DNA of 64,000 nt from Brevibacterium album DSM 18261 (GTDB lineage Bacteria > Actinomycetota > Actinomycetes > Actinomycetales > Brevibacteriaceae): the NCBI RefSeq assembly GCF_000426445.1, contig NZ_AUFJ01000010.1, forward strand, positions 310,001 to 374,000. The letters run 5' to 3'. Both the position numbers and the translations under genes were made by a program. The notes below the pieces were generated by a model. It had not been told where the DNA came from. It was given only the letters and a program-made list of their open reading frames with translations, and searched no databases. This document shows, in pieces, positions 7,397 through 17,456 of the stretch (position 1 is the stretch's first letter; each line of letters starts with the position of its first letter).

Positions 7397-8776
7397 TCAC
7401 CCCTCCACGTAGAAGAGCCGCTTGTTGACGAACTCGTCCATGCCCACCGGTCCCAGCTCCCGCCCGTAGCCGGAGTTCTTCACCCCGCCGAAGGGCAGCT
7501 CCGCACCTTCGCCGGCGGGAGTGTTCACGTTCGCCATGCCCACCTCCAGACTGGAGGCCATCCGCCTGGCGCGCTCCTCGTCCGCGGAGAACACCGTGCC
7601 GCCGAGGCCGTACCGGGTGTCGTTCGCGAGGTCGAGGGCCTCCTCGTCGCTGGACACCCGGAACACCGCGGCCACCGGACCGAACAGCTCCTCGTAGTAG
7701 ACCTCCGATCCGACCGGGACGTCCGTGACGACGGCCGGAGACACATAGGCGCCGTCTCCGGGGACGAGTTCGCCGCCGGTGCGCACCGTTCCACCCGCCA
7801 CCTCGATCCTGTCCAGCTGCTCCCGCAGCCGCACGGCCGCCGCGCGCGAGGACAGGGGCTGGTAGACCTGTGCGTCCTCGTCGGACCACTGCCCCGGCCG
7901 CATCGCCTGCGCCTGCCCCACCAGCGCTTCCACGAACTCGTCGTAGATGTCGTCCATGACGATGAGGCGCTTGTTCGAGTTGCAGGCCTGACCGGTGTTG
8001 TACATCCGCGTGCCCCAGGCGAGCTCTGCGGCTGCGGACACGTCGTCCGCGTCCAGCACGACGTAGGGATCGGAACCGCCGAGTTCGAGCACCGCCTTCT
8101 TCAGCGCGGCTCCGGCCTGTGCCGCCACCTGCGCCCCGGCCCTCTCCGAACCGGTGAGGGAGACGCCCGCGATCCGCCGGTCCGCGATGATCTCGGAGAC
8201 CTGCTGATGAGAGGCGAAGATGGTGGAGTACACACCTTCCGGCAGCCCGGCGTCCTCCATGATCTGCGCGATCGCAAGTGCCGAGCACGGACAGATCTCC
8301 GCGTGCTTGAGGACGATCCCGTTGCCCAGCACCAGATTGGGAGCTGCGAAGCGAGCCACCTGGTAGTACGGGAAGTTCCACGGCATGATGCCGAGGACCA
8401 CGCCCACGGGCCTGCGTTCGATGACGGCCGTCCCGCTCGCAGTCTCCACCGGCTGGTCCGCGGCGAACGACGGGCCGTGGTCTGCGTAGTACCCGAAGAT
8501 CTCCGAGGAGAACTCCGCCTCTTCGCGGCCCTCCGTCACGCGCTTGCCCATCTCCTCGCCGATGATCGCGGCGAGCTCCTCCTTCCGCTCCTCGAACAGC
8601 GCGGCGACCCTCCTCACCACCGCCGCGCGGTTCTCGATGGGCGTCTCCGCCCAGCTCCTCTGTGCGCGGGCCGCAGCCTCGAGGACCGCCTCGAGCGCCT
8701 CGTCCGTGAGCGTCTCGAATCGCTCCACCACCTCTCCGGTGGCGGGGTTCTGGACGCGGTATCCCGTCTCACTCAT
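7397..8776 (-). CDS. Succinate-semialdehyde-type aldehyde dehydrogenase
   Basis: NAD(P)-dependent aldehyde dehydrogenase of 459 residues. The proton-relay Glu is in LELGGSDP and the catalytic Cys in NTGQACNSNKR. The substrate-anchoring GIMPWNFPYYQV region is typical of GabD-like enzymes. The ATG at 8776 follows GAGAGGATT. It is the last gene of a likely AsnC-aminotransferase-dehydrogenase operon. In a GABA pathway it would oxidise succinate semialdehyde to succinate. Other semialdehydes are possible. Confidence 0.88.
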   Translation of the reverse strand: MSETGYRVQNPATGEVVERFETLTDEALEAVLEAAARAQRSWAETPIENRAAVVRRVAALFEERKEELAAIIGEEMGKRVTEGREEAEFSSEIFGYYADHGPSFAADQPVETASGTAVIERRPVGVVLGIMPWNFPYYQVARFAAPNLVLGNGIVLKHAEICPCSALAIAQIMEDAGLPEGVYSTIFASHQQVSEIIADRRIAGVSLTGSERAGAQVAAQAGAALKKAVLELGGSDPYVVLDADDVSAAAELAWGTRMYNTGQACNSNKRLIVMDDIYDEFVEALVGQAQAMRPGQWSDEDAQVYQPLSSRAAAVRLREQLDRIEVAGGTVRTGGELVPGDGAYVSPAVVTDVPVGSEVYYEELFGPVAAVFRVSSDEEALDLANDTRYGLGGTVFSADEERARRMASSLEVGMANVNTPAGEGAELPFGGVKNSGYGRELGPVGMDEFVNKRLFYVEG

Positions 8777-8810
8777 GCTGAATCCTCTCCCCGTTCTGCT
8801 GTACGCTCCC

Positions 8811-10211
8811 TCAGACCCGGTCCCATGCCTGCGTGAGCACTGTGCGCAGCACGGCCTCCATCTCGTCGAACTCCGTCTGTCCCACCGTGAGCGGCGGGGA
8901 GAGCTGGATGACCGGGTCTCCGCGATCGTCGGCGCGGCAGTACAGGCCGTTCTCGTAGAGCGCCTCGGAGACGAACCCCTTGAGGACCCGCTCCGACTCC
9001 TCGGCCGTGAACGTCTCCTTCGTCTCCTTGTCCTTGACCAGCTCGATCCCGTAGAAGTACCCGGCTCCGCGCACATCGCCCACGATCGGCAGGTCGTGCA
9101 GCCTCTCCAGCGTGCTGCGGAAGGCTCCGGCGTTCTCATGGACGTGCTGATTGAGACCCTCGCGCTCGAAGATGTCGAGGTTCTTCAGCGCCACTGCGCA
9201 CGCCACGGGATGCCCGCCGAAGGTGTAGCCGTGGTAGAAGGTCTCCCCGCCGCGGCCGAAGGGCTCGAACAGGCGGTCCGAGGCGATCATCGCGCCCAGC
9301 GGGGCGTAGCCGGAGGTGATGCCCTTGGCACACGTGATGATGTCCGGCACGTAGTCGAAGTCGGTGCAGGCGAACATCGACCCCACCCGTCCGAAGGCGC
9401 AGATGGTCTCGTCGGAGACGAGCAGCACATCGTACTCGTCGCAGATCTCGCGCACCCGCTCGAAGTATCCCGGCGGCGGCGGGAAGCAGCCGCCGGAGTT
9501 CTGCACCGGCTCGAGGAAGACCGCCGCCACGGAATCCGCGCCCTCGAACTCGATGGCCTCCGCGATCCGGTCCGCGGCCCACCTGCCGAATGCCTTCTCG
9601 TCACCCGCGAAGCGTTCGTCCGCCCTGTAGAAGTTGGTGTTGGGGACTTTGTGCCCGCCGGGCACCAGCGGGCCGAACTGGTTGCGCAGTCCCGGCAGGC
9701 TCGTGACCGTGAGCGCTCCGTGCGGCGTGCCGTGGTAGGCGGTGGCACGGGAGATCACCTTGTGCTTCTCGCCCTTGCCCTGGAGCTTGAAGTAGTTCTT
9801 GGCGAGCTTGAACGCGCTCTCCACGGAGTCGCCTCCGCCGGAGGTGAAGAACACGCGGTTGAGATCGCCGGGCGCATAGCCTGCGAGCCGCTCCGCCAGC
9901 TCGATCGCCGGCTCGTGCGCATAGGACCACAGCGGCATGAATCCCAGCTTCTTCGCCTGCTCGTAGGACGCCTGGGCCAGCTCCTCCCGCCCGTGTCCCA
10001 CCTGCACCACGAAGAGGCCCGCCAGACCGTCGATGATCTTCCGGCCCTGGTCGTCGAAGATGTGGTGGCCCTCGCCGTGGGTGATGACGGGCGTGCGCCC
10101 GCCCTCGTAGAGGTGGCGGTGGCCTGCCATGTGCATCCACAGGTGGTCCCGGATCCCGGCCTGCAGAGCGTCTCCCGTCCTGCCTGCGGCGTCCGTCGTT
10201 GCCTTGCTCAT
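8811..10211 (-). CDS. Class-III PLP-dependent aminotransferase (amine/GABA type)
   Basis: Aminotransferase of 466 residues. The PLP-binding Lys lies in CAKGITSGYAPLGA, the cofactor Asp in SDETICAFGR, and TSGGGDSVESAFKLA binds the PLP phosphate. It resembles the bacterial family that moves amino groups from putrescine, GABA or beta-alanine to pyruvate or 2-oxoglutarate. Its ATG overlaps the stop of the upstream Lrp/AsnC gene by four bases, so the two are translationally coupled. With the two aldehyde dehydrogenases it gives a transaminase route for diamine breakdown. Confidence 0.88.
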   Translation of the reverse strand: MSKATTDAAGRTGDALQAGIRDHLWMHMAGHRHLYEGGRTPVITHGEGHHIFDDQGRKIIDGLAGLFVVQVGHGREELAQASYEQAKKLGFMPLWSYAHEPAIELAERLAGYAPGDLNRVFFTSGGGDSVESAFKLAKNYFKLQGKGEKHKVISRATAYHGTPHGALTVTSLPGLRNQFGPLVPGGHKVPNTNFYRADERFAGDEKAFGRWAADRIAEAIEFEGADSVAAVFLEPVQNSGGCFPPPPGYFERVREICDEYDVLLVSDETICAFGRVGSMFACTDFDYVPDIITCAKGITSGYAPLGAMIASDRLFEPFGRGGETFYHGYTFGGHPVACAVALKNLDIFEREGLNQHVHENAGAFRSTLERLHDLPIVGDVRGAGYFYGIELVKDKETKETFTAEESERVLKGFVSEALYENGLYCRADDRGDPVIQLSPPLTVGQTEFDEMEAVLRTVLTQAWDRV

Positions 10212-10768
10212 CGTGTCCCCCAGTTGTAGCGCTGATCCCACAGCTTCAGATAGGTCATGACCTCCGTCCGGAGCACCTGCGGAAGCGTCCGGATGCGGCC
10301 CAGCAGCGCGAGGAGCTCCTCGTCGTCCTCACAGACCACCTCGACGAGGAGGTCGTAGGTGCCGGCGGCTGCGACGACGTAGTCCACCTGCTCCATCCCG
10401 CAGATCTCATCCGCGAGCGGAGCGAGGTCGCCGGTGACCTGGAGGCCCAGCATCGCCTGCCGCTGGAAGCCCAGCTGCATGGGGTTGGTGACGGCGACGA
10501 TCTGCATCGTCCCGTTCTCCACCAGCTTCGCCACCCGCTGCCGCACCGCGGCCTCCGAGAGGCCCACCTCCTTCGCGATGTCCGCATAGGAGCGCCGCCC
10601 GTCATGCTGCAGAGCCTCGATGATCGCCTTCGATCGTTCGTCCAGCTGGAGGTCGTGACTGCGCAGACGGACGTCCGCGTGCCCGCGATCCCTTCCGGCG
10701 TGCCGGCGTCCCCGTTCTGCGGACTGGCTGTCCGCCTCTCCCCGTGCGGACTCGCCATGTTCGGTCAT
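10208..10768 (-). CDS. Lrp/AsnC-family transcriptional regulator
   Basis: Regulator of 186 residues. After a polar, Arg/His-rich N-terminal extension of about 35 residues, it has the AsnC helix-turn-helix (LDERSKAIIEALQHDGRRSY, then DIAKEVGLSEAAVRQRV) and a RAM effector domain (residues about 100-180). The ATG at 10768 follows GGAGAGGAG. It is coupled to the aminotransferase gene and divergent from the large amine uptake/oxidation operon, so it most likely senses an amino acid or amine and controls both. Confidence 0.9.
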   Translation of the reverse strand: MTEHGESARGEADSQSAERGRRHAGRDRGHADVRLRSHDLQLDERSKAIIEALQHDGRRSYADIAKEVGLSEAAVRQRVAKLVENGTMQIVAVTNPMQLGFQRQAMLGLQVTGDLAPLADEICGMEQVDYVVAAAGTYDLLVEVVCEDDEELLALLGRIRTLPQVLRTEVMTYLKLWDQRYNWGTR

Positions 10769-10819
10769 CGTCGAGGTCTCCTCTCCGGCGACCCAGCGGC
10801 CGCTCGCTGCTCACGATCC

Positions 10820-10848
10820 ACTATCACCCACCAATTCCAGCATTGCAA
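10820..10848 (-). promoter_or_regulatory. Candidate promoter of the AsnC-aminotransferase operon
   Basis: On the minus strand TTGCAA (10843-10848) and GATAGT (10820-10825) are 17 bases apart, matching four of six bases at each sigma-70 box. It lies about 50 bp before the regulator start. The adjoining AT-rich stretch 10850-10900, unusual in this GC-rich DNA, contains TTGA-A-TCAA and is a plausible regulator-binding zone. Confidence 0.4.
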
Positions 10849-10965
10849 GGGCAAAAAAATACGGATCCAATCGTTTGAATCAAGATTAGCTTCGGATTCC
10901 TCTTCTCCGCTCCGACTCCACGTGTTAGCGTGAGGCCACTCGAACGTGTCAGTGGTCACATGCCG

Positions 10966-10979
10966 GGCGGTGCACCGCC
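10966..10979. promoter_or_regulatory. 14-bp perfect palindrome before the amine operon
   Basis: GGCGGTGCACCGCC is a perfect palindrome about 70 bp before the aldehyde dehydrogenase start at 11051. A looser CCACT-N10-AGTGG repeat lies just upstream (10936-10955). Either could be an operator; nothing else supports a particular regulator. Confidence 0.35.
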
Positions 10980-11050
10980 GCACGCGCCGCAGGTGAGCAC
11001 GGGCAGACCCCACGCACACGAACACACCCCTCGCACACACCAGGAGAGAG

Positions 11051-12541
11051 ATGCAGCCCATGCAGTTCATCGACGGGCAGCGCAGGGGCGGCACCGGCCG
11101 CACGCACACCCTCGTGAGCCCCGCCACCGGAGAGGTGCTGGACACCTACGCACTCGCCTCCGCCGCAGACGTGGACGCGGCCGTGGCTGCGGCCCGCCGT
11201 GCCTACCCGAGCTGGAAGCGCCGCACGCCCGCGGAGCGCGCGGACCTCCTGCTCGCACTCGCGGACGGCCTGGCCGCACGCGCCGACGAGCTCGCTGCGC
11301 TGGAATCCCGGCAGACCGGCAAGTCCCTGCGGCTGGCGCAGGAGTTCGACGTCCCCGGCAGCATCGACAACGTCCGCTTCTTCGCCGGCGCCGCCCGGCA
11401 GCTCCACGGCCTGGCGGCCTCCGCCTACTGGGAGGGGTCCACCTCGATGATCCGGCGCGAGCCGCTGGGCGTCGTGGGCTCCATCGCACCATGGAACTAC
11501 CCGCTGCAGATGGCGGCGTGGAAGGTCCTGCCCGCTGTGGCGGCGGGCAATACGATCGTGCTCAAGACCTCGGAGATGACCCCGGGCACCTCTCTCCTGC
11601 TCGCGCAGACCGCCGCCGAGGCCGGCTTCCCGCCCGGCGTCCTCAACGTCCTCGCCGGGGACGGGCCGGAGTGCGGCGAGGCGCTCGTCTCCCACCCGGA
11701 CGTCGTCATGTCCTCCTTCACGGGTTCCACCCGGGTGGGCCGGAGGGTGATGGAGCTCGCGAGCGCCAAGGGCGCCCGCGTCCACCTGGAGCTGGGCGGC
11801 AAGGCTCCGCTGGTGGTGTTCGCGGATGCGGACGTGGAGGCCGCGGCCCGCGGCGCCGTGGCGGGCTCCCTCATCAACGGAGGGCAGGACTGCACCGCCG
11901 CCACCCGTGCGATCGTCCACTCCTCCCTGTTCGAGGCGTTCACCTCCCACGTCGCCGCACTCATGGAGAGCGTGCGCGTGGGCGACCCCTCCGATCCCGC
12001 CACGGACATGGGAGCGCTCATCAGCACGGGGCACCGGGACCGCGTGGCAGGGTTCGTGGACCGTGCCCGGGCCGACGGAGCCACTGTCGTCACCGGAGGA
12101 GGGATCCCGGAGCACACGGCGGGCACCGCCTCGGCACCCACCGCCTTCTACTCCCCCACCCTCCTCACCGGGGTCGGCCGGGACTCCGAGATCTGGCGGG
12201 AGGAGGTGTTCGGCCCCGTCCTCGTCGCCGTCCCCTTCGAGACGGACGACGAGGCGATCGAGCTGGCGAATGACACCCATTACGGACTGGCGGCGAGTGC
12301 GTGGACGACCACGACCAACCGGGCGCTGCGTGCCGCAGAGGAGATCGAGGCCGGGACGGTGTGGGTGAACGAGCACATCCCGATCATGCCCGACATGCCC
12401 CACGGCGGCTTCAAGGCCTCCGGCTTCGGCAAGGACATGTCACACTACTCCTTCGAGGAGTACACGCAGATCAAGCACGTGCTGATCGACCGGACGGAGG
12501 GCCCCGTCCGCGCCTGGCAGTCGGCGGTGTTCTCCGCATGA
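11051..12541 (+). CDS. Aminobutyraldehyde-type (betaine-aldehyde-like) dehydrogenase
   Basis: NAD-dependent aldehyde dehydrogenase of 496 residues. The catalytic Cys is in GGQDCTAATR and the Glu in LELGGKAP; the APWNYPLQMAAWK segment and the WVNEHIPIMPDMPHGG tail match gamma-aminobutyraldehyde dehydrogenases (PatD-like). The ATG at 11051 is two bases after AGGAGAGAG; ATG at 11060 is an equally good start. It is the first gene of a long plus-strand operon with amidohydrolase and Pot-type importer genes. The expected reaction is 4-aminobutyraldehyde to GABA, downstream of a transaminase or oxidase acting on putrescine. Confidence 0.87.
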   Translation: MQPMQFIDGQRRGGTGRTHTLVSPATGEVLDTYALASAADVDAAVAAARRAYPSWKRRTPAERADLLLALADGLAARADELAALESRQTGKSLRLAQEFDVPGSIDNVRFFAGAARQLHGLAASAYWEGSTSMIRREPLGVVGSIAPWNYPLQMAAWKVLPAVAAGNTIVLKTSEMTPGTSLLLAQTAAEAGFPPGVLNVLAGDGPECGEALVSHPDVVMSSFTGSTRVGRRVMELASAKGARVHLELGGKAPLVVFADADVEAAARGAVAGSLINGGQDCTAATRAIVHSSLFEAFTSHVAALMESVRVGDPSDPATDMGALISTGHRDRVAGFVDRARADGATVVTGGGIPEHTAGTASAPTAFYSPTLLTGVGRDSEIWREEVFGPVLVAVPFETDDEAIELANDTHYGLAASAWTTTTNRALRAAEEIEAGTVWVNEHIPIMPDMPHGGFKASGFGKDMSHYSFEEYTQIKHVLIDRTEGPVRAWQSAVFSA

Positions 12542-14241
12542 GCACAGGCCTGGCAGCTCTGACCCCGCTCGCGCGGCGCGGCGCGCGTGCCTCCTTCACG
12601 ATCCGCGGCGCGCGCGTGTTCGACGGCTGCGCGCGCACTTCGGCAGACACCGTCACCGTCGAGGACGGGGTGGTCACCGGGATCGGCAGCGGGCTGGCGC
12701 CCGTCCCGGGTGCTCCCGTCGTGGAGACCGCGGGCAGGCTCGTCACTCCCGGCTTCGTGGACGCCCACGCCCATCCCGTCGCCGCCGGCGTGGAGGCGCT
12801 GTCTCTCGATCTCAGCGGCTGCGACGGCCGGGCGGAGACGCTTGAGGCAGTGCGCCGTGCGCTGTCCTCCGGCTCCGGCTGGCTCACGGGCGGCGGCTGG
12901 ACGATGTCCGACTTCCCCGGCGGGGTTCCCACCGCTGCGGAGCTCGACGCACTCGATCCCGCGGGCGCACGTCCGGTGTACCTGATCAATGCCGATCACC
13001 ATTCCGCATGGGTGAATACGACCGCCATGCGGCTGGCCGGGATCGGCCGCGACACGCCCGCGCCGCCCGGCGGCGTGATCGAGCGCGACGGGGACGGCGA
13101 GCCGGTGGGCACGCTCCACGAATCCGCCATGGACCTCGTGAGCGCACACCTGCCGGCACCGGCCGACGCGGAGCTCGACGCCGCGCTGGTCCAGGCGCAG
13201 CACCGCCTGCATGCGCTGGGCATCACCGGCTGGAACGACGCGATCGTGGGCGAGTACGGCGGGATGTCCGACGCCCTGCCCGTCTATCTGCGCGCCGAGG
13301 CCGCGGGCACCCTCACGATGGAGGTCACCTGTTCGCTGTGGTGGCCGCGCGATGTGCACGATTCGGAGGCGGCCGCGCAGGAGCTCGCCGGGCACCGGTT
13401 CGACCGGGAGCGGCTGCGGACCACGAATGTGAAGATGATGCTGGACGGGATCGTCGAATCGCAGACCGCTGCGATGAGCACGCCCTACTGCCGCTGCGAG
13501 CAGGTCACCGGCGCGGCGGAGGCGGCCACCGGCACCCGCTACTTCAGCCCGGCTCACCTCGAGGAGGCCTTCGCCGCAGTGCAGAGGGCGGGCTTCGACG
13601 TCCACTGCCATGCGATCGGAGATCGCGCCGTGCGGGATGCGCTCGACGCCTTCGCGGCCCTGCACGCGCAGAGCAGCGGGGGACCCGCTGCGGATCACCG
13701 CCACCACATCGCCCACATCCAGGTCGTGGACCCGGCTGACGTGCCGCGGTTCGCGCAGCTGGGCGTGTCCGCGAACCTGCAGGCGCTCTGGGCGCACTTC
13801 GACGAACAGATGGTGGAGCTCAACCTGCCGGTGCTGGGCAGTGAGCGCAGCGGCTGGCAGTATCCGTTCGGCGATCTGCAGCGCTCCGGCGCCCACCTCG
13901 CGATGGGTTCCGACTGGCCCGTGAGCACCCCTGATCCCTGGCAGGCGATCCACGTCGCCGTCAACCGCACCCACCCCACGGGCGCCCGCCCGGAGCCGCT
14001 GGGACCGGACCAGGCCCTCGACCTCTCCTGTGCCCTGCGGGCCTACACGACGGGGTCCGCGCACCTCGGCCGCACCCGCACGGCGGGCAGGCTGGCGGTG
14101 GGCGCAGCCGCGGACCTGGCCCTGGCCTCGGCGGACCCCTTCGCACTCGCCCGGACGCAGATCCACACGGTCCGCAACCTCCTCACCGTCGCAGGCGGCC
14201 GCCTGGTGCACGCCGCTCCTTCCGGAAGGACCACACAGTGA
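12538..14241 (+). CDS. Metal-dependent amidohydrolase, YtcJ-like
   Basis: Amidohydrolase-superfamily enzyme of 567 residues. Visible metal-binding features are the HAHP motif (FVDAHAHPV, about residues 76-80), a Lys-containing strand (TNVKMMLDG), His residues in [13 protein letters not shown] and HHIAHIQVV, and the late Asp in AMGSDWPVS. The YtcJ group hydrolyses amide bonds such as N-acyl or carbamoyl amines. Its ATG overlaps the preceding stop (ATGA), so it is coupled to the dehydrogenase gene. A reasonable role is releasing the free amine from an amide (for example an N-acetyl-polyamine), but the substrate is not shown by the sequence. Confidence 0.85.
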   Translation: MSTGLAALTPLARRGARASFTIRGARVFDGCARTSADTVTVEDGVVTGIGSGLAPVPGAPVVETAGRLVTPGFVDAHAHPVAAGVEALSLDLSGCDGRAETLEAVRRALSSGSGWLTGGGWTMSDFPGGVPTAAELDALDPAGARPVYLINADHHSAWVNTTAMRLAGIGRDTPAPPGGVIERDGDGEPVGTLHESAMDLVSAHLPAPADAELDAALVQAQHRLHALGITGWNDAIVGEYGGMSDALPVYLRAEAAGTLTMEVTCSLWWPRDVHDSEAAAQELAGHRFDRERLRTTNVKMMLDGIVESQTAAMSTPYCRCEQVTGAAEAATGTRYFSPAHLEEAFAAVQRAGFDVHCHAIGDRAVRDALDAFAALHAQSSGGPAADHRHHIAHIQVVDPADVPRFAQLGVSANLQALWAHFDEQMVELNLPVLGSERSGWQYPFGDLQRSGAHLAMGSDWPVSTPDPWQAIHVAVNRTHPTGARPEPLGPDQALDLSCALRAYTTGSAHLGRTRTAGRLAVGAAADLALASADPFALARTQIHTVRNLLTVAGGRLVHAAPSGRTTQ

Positions 14242-15380
14242 CAGCTCGACAGCAGATCCACGCGCGGACGGCGGGTGAGACGGGCGCCGGCAGCTCCGCG
14301 ACCGGCGGTGCGCTCCGGCTCTCCGGGGTGCACAAGCGCTTCGGTGAGCACACGGCGATCGACCGCGTCGACCTCGACATCCGTGCCGGAGAGTTCCTCT
14401 CCCTGCTCGGCCCCTCCGGCTGCGGGAAGACGACGCTGCTGCGGATGATCGGCGGCTTCGAGGATCCCACCTCCGGCGCGATCGCCCTGGACGGCGACGA
14501 CCTGACCGGGCTCCCTCCGTTCCGCAGGCCGGTCAACACGGTGTTCCAGTCCTACGCGCTCTTCCCCCACTACACCGTGGCGGAGAACGTGGCCTACGGA
14601 CTCAAGCGCGCCAAGGTCCCGCGGAAGGAGCTCGCACCGCGCGTGGCGGAGGCGCTCGACCTTGTGCAGATGCGCCGCTTCGCGGACCGCAGGCCGGACA
14701 TGCTCTCCGGCGGGCAGCAGCAGCGCGTGGCGCTCGCCCGCGCCCTCGTCAACCGCCCCCGCGTCCTCCTCCTCGACGAACCGATGAGCGCGCTGGACCG
14801 CAAGCTGCGCGAGGAGATGCAGCTGGAGCTCATCCGCCTCCACACGGACCTCGGGCTCACCTTCGTCTTCGTCACCCACGACCAGGAGGAGGCGCTCGCG
14901 ATGAGCGACCGGATCGTGGTGATGAGTGAGGGCCGCATCCAGCAGGTGGGCAGCGCGGAGGAGGTCTACGGCAGCCCCGCCAACGCGTTCGTCGCCGGCT
15001 TCATCGGCAAGCAGAACTTCGTGGACGCCGAGGTGGTGGAGGCGTACGCGGAGGGCCTCCTGCTGCGGGGGCCGCGCTGCGACCTCCGGGCGACCGCCGC
15101 GGGATTCGCCGCCGGGGCACAGGTGCGCGCGGCCATCCGTCCGGAGAGCATGGGCATACGACCGGCCACGGAGGGCGCCCCGGGCGGTCTCAACGCCGTG
15201 GCCGGGCGCGTGGTGGGAGAGTCCTTCCTGGGCGATGTCGTCCAGTACCTCGTCCGCGCTGCGGACGGCCACGAGCTGCTCTCCCGCGTGCGCACGTCCG
15301 CGGCCCCGGACGTGCACGAGGGCGACGATGTGGTGCTCACCTGGGAGGCCGCAGCTGTGCAGGTGTTCAGCCATGAGTGA
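14238..15380 (+). CDS. ABC importer ATPase, PotA-like (spermidine/putrescine type)
   Basis: ATP-binding subunit of 380 residues. Walker A is [10 protein letters not shown]-loop [10 protein letters not shown], signature LSGGQQQR, Walker [14 protein letters not shown]-loop [10 protein letters not shown]-terminal TOBE-like domain starts around residue 290 ([10 protein letters not shown]). This architecture is typical of polyamine, sulfate and iron importers; the neighbouring permeases and binding protein point to polyamines. The GTG at 14238 overlaps the amidohydrolase stop and follows GGAAGGA. Confidence 0.9.
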   Translation: MTARQQIHARTAGETGAGSSATGGALRLSGVHKRFGEHTAIDRVDLDIRAGEFLSLLGPSGCGKTTLLRMIGGFEDPTSGAIALDGDDLTGLPPFRRPVNTVFQSYALFPHYTVAENVAYGLKRAKVPRKELAPRVAEALDLVQMRRFADRRPDMLSGGQQQRVALARALVNRPRVLLLDEPMSALDRKLREEMQLELIRLHTDLGLTFVFVTHDQEEALAMSDRIVVMSEGRIQQVGSAEEVYGSPANAFVAGFIGKQNFVDAEVVEAYAEGLLLRGPRCDLRATAAGFAAGAQVRAAIRPESMGIRPATEGAPGGLNAVAGRVVGESFLGDVVQYLVRAADGHELLSRVRTSAAPDVHEGDDVVLTWEAAAVQVFSHE

Positions 15381-16530
15381 GCGGAATCCGGTCCGCGTCC
15401 TCGCCGGACACAGCACGATCGGCAGGCTCAGCCGCAGGACCGTGCTCGCGGGCATGGGTACTGCGGGACTCAGCCTGCTGGCCTCCTGCGGGCAGAGGGG
15501 CATGGCGGAGAGCCCGGCACCCGACGGGCAGCTGGAATCACGGCTCAACGTGTACTCCTGGGGAGACTACGATCCTCCGGAGCTGCTCGAGGCGTGGTCC
15601 GCGGACAACGACGTCCGGCTCCAGGTGGACGCCTTCGGCTCCAACGAGGAGATGATGGCCAAGCTGGCCGCTTCACGGGGGACGTCCGGCTACGACATCG
15701 TGGTGCCCACCGGCATCTACATCCCCACGATGGTGGAGCACGGTCTGCTGCAGAGGCTCGACCATTCCCTCCTGCCCAACCTCGCGACCATGGACCCCGC
15801 GTTCATGGACCAGACTTTCGACCCCGGCAACGTGCACTCGGTGTGCAAGGCCTGGGGCACCACCGGGTTCGTGTACGACGCTCACCGGATCAGCGGCGAT
15901 CCCACGAGCTGGCAGGACTTCATCGACCTCGCCGTCGGGGAGGCATCCGGTGCCACCATGCTGCTCGAGGACGCCTGGGAGGTGTGCTCGATCGCGCTCG
16001 CCGCGCTGGGGCACGACCTCAACACGGTGGAGCCGGCGGAGCTCGACGAGGCGGCGGAGATCGTCGTCGACCAGCTCGCTCCGCACGTCCGCGCCTACAT
16101 GGGCAACGCGAACACGGCGATGGCCCAGGGCAGCTTCGCGCTCATGCAGGCATTCAACGGCGACGCCCGGCAGGGAATGCTCGAGGCCGACGACCCGGAG
16201 CGCTGGAGGTTCGTGTTTCCCACACCGTCCGCCAATCTCTGGATGGACACCTGGTGCATCGCCACGGGCGCCCAGCACCCGGACGCCGCGCATGCCTTCA
16301 TCGACTGGATCATCGGACCCGAGCAGGCACTGGCGGAGACGGACTACATCGGCTACTCCACCGGCTCCACGGCGTTCGCGGAGCCCGGCATCGAGGACGG
16401 GTTCGAGCTGGCGGAGATCATCTTCCCCGAGCAGCACGTGCTGGACCGGCTCGTGGCCTCGGAGATGAACGAGGGGATGCAGCGCCGGGTGGAGATCCTC
16501 ACAGATGCGCAGACGAGGAGCGGAGCATGA
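15373..16530 (+). CDS. ABC importer substrate-binding lipoprotein, PotD-like
   Basis: Periplasmic-type binding protein of 385 residues with a twin-arginine signal ([10 protein letters not shown], Arg21-Arg22) and a lipobox LLASC with Cys39. The mature protein begins [18 protein letters not shown], the typical PotD/PotF opening, and contains the [12 protein letters not shown] strand. The ATG at 15373 overlaps the ATPase gene by eight bases. It would capture a polyamine or related cation outside the membrane. Confidence 0.9.
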   Translation: MSERNPVRVLAGHSTIGRLSRRTVLAGMGTAGLSLLASCGQRGMAESPAPDGQLESRLNVYSWGDYDPPELLEAWSADNDVRLQVDAFGSNEEMMAKLAASRGTSGYDIVVPTGIYIPTMVEHGLLQRLDHSLLPNLATMDPAFMDQTFDPGNVHSVCKAWGTTGFVYDAHRISGDPTSWQDFIDLAVGEASGATMLLEDAWEVCSIALAALGHDLNTVEPAELDEAAEIVVDQLAPHVRAYMGNANTAMAQGSFALMQAFNGDARQGMLEADDPERWRFVFPTPSANLWMDTWCIATGAQHPDAAHAFIDWIIGPEQALAETDYIGYSTGSTAFAEPGIEDGFELAEIIFPEQHVLDRLVASEMNEGMQRRVEILTDAQTRSGA

Positions 16531-17456
16531 GACGAGTCGCCGCACGCGTCCTGGGACCGGGAGCGCTGTCGTTCCCCACCTGGGGCTACGCCCTGTTCTT
16601 CTTCGTGGTGCCGGTGGCGCTCGTGCTCTTCTACAGCTTCGGCTACAAACCGGACGAGTTCACCACCGTCGCCACGGACCGGCTGAGCCTGGACCGCTAC
16701 GGGGAGGTCTTCACCGGCTCCGTCCTCTCCACGCTGCTGGCCACACTGCGCATCTCGATCGTCGGCACGCTCCTGTGCCTGCTCATCTCCGTGCCCTTCA
16801 CCTACTGGCTGGCCGTGAAGGTCCCGCCCGAGCGGCGCGGACTGCTCCTCATGCTCGTCATGGTGCCGTTCTGGACGAACTTCCTCGTCCGCACCCTGGG
16901 CTGGCAGATCATGCTCTCCCCGGACGGCTTCCTCTCCGACTGGGGCCAGGCCCTGGGCCTGCTGGGCGGGCCGCTGGACATCCTCTACACCCGCACGGCC
17001 GTGCAGATCGGCGTGGTCTACAACTACCTGCCGCTCATGATCCTGCCGCTGTTCGTGGGCATGGACACCGCGGGCAGGCACCTGCGCGAGGCCAGCTACG
17101 ACCTCGGCGCCGGCCGCTTCTCCACCTTCTTCCGCGTGACGATGCCGCTGGCCATGCCGGGGATGATCTCCGGCTGCATGCTGGTCTTCATTCCGCTCAC
17201 CGGCGACTACGTCACCGCGAACGTGCTGGGAGGGGCGAGCGGCACGATGATCGGCCAGATCATCGCCAACCAGTTCAACACCGCGCAGAACTGGGCACTG
17301 GGATCTGCGATGGCGGTCTCCCTCATCCTCGTCACCCTCGCCGTGGCGGCGGCCGCCGGGCTGCTGCTGTGGGCCGGACGCCAGGTCTTCGACCGCGCGG
17401 TGCGGGTGCGGATCGACACCTCTGCGGCGGCAGTCACGGAAGGAGCACGGTCGTGA
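16527..17456 (+). CDS. ABC importer permease, PotB-like
   Basis: Inner-membrane permease of 309 residues with six hydrophobic segments. The cytoplasmic coupling (EAA) loop is visible at LREASYDLGAGRFSTFFRV. The segment LVMVPFWTNFLVRTLGW is characteristic of PotB/PotH. The ATG at 16527 overlaps the binding-protein stop by four bases. Confidence 0.9.
   Translation: MRRVAARVLGPGALSFPTWGYALFFFVVPVALVLFYSFGYKPDEFTTVATDRLSLDRYGEVFTGSVLSTLLATLRISIVGTLLCLLISVPFTYWLAVKVPPERRGLLLMLVMVPFWTNFLVRTLGWQIMLSPDGFLSDWGQALGLLGGPLDILYTRTAVQIGVVYNYLPLMILPLFVGMDTAGRHLREASYDLGAGRFSTFFRVTMPLAMPGMISGCMLVFIPLTGDYVTANVLGGASGTMIGQIIANQFNTAQNWALGSAMAVSLILVTLAVAAAAGLLLWAGRQVFDRAVRVRIDTSAAAVTEGARS

Noticed and set aside
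10949-12403. Long minus-strand frame opposite the aldehyde dehydrogenase
   Set aside because: It mirrors a clear ALDH gene, shows no family motif and has the Gly/Arg/His-rich composition usual for antisense frames in GC-rich DNA.
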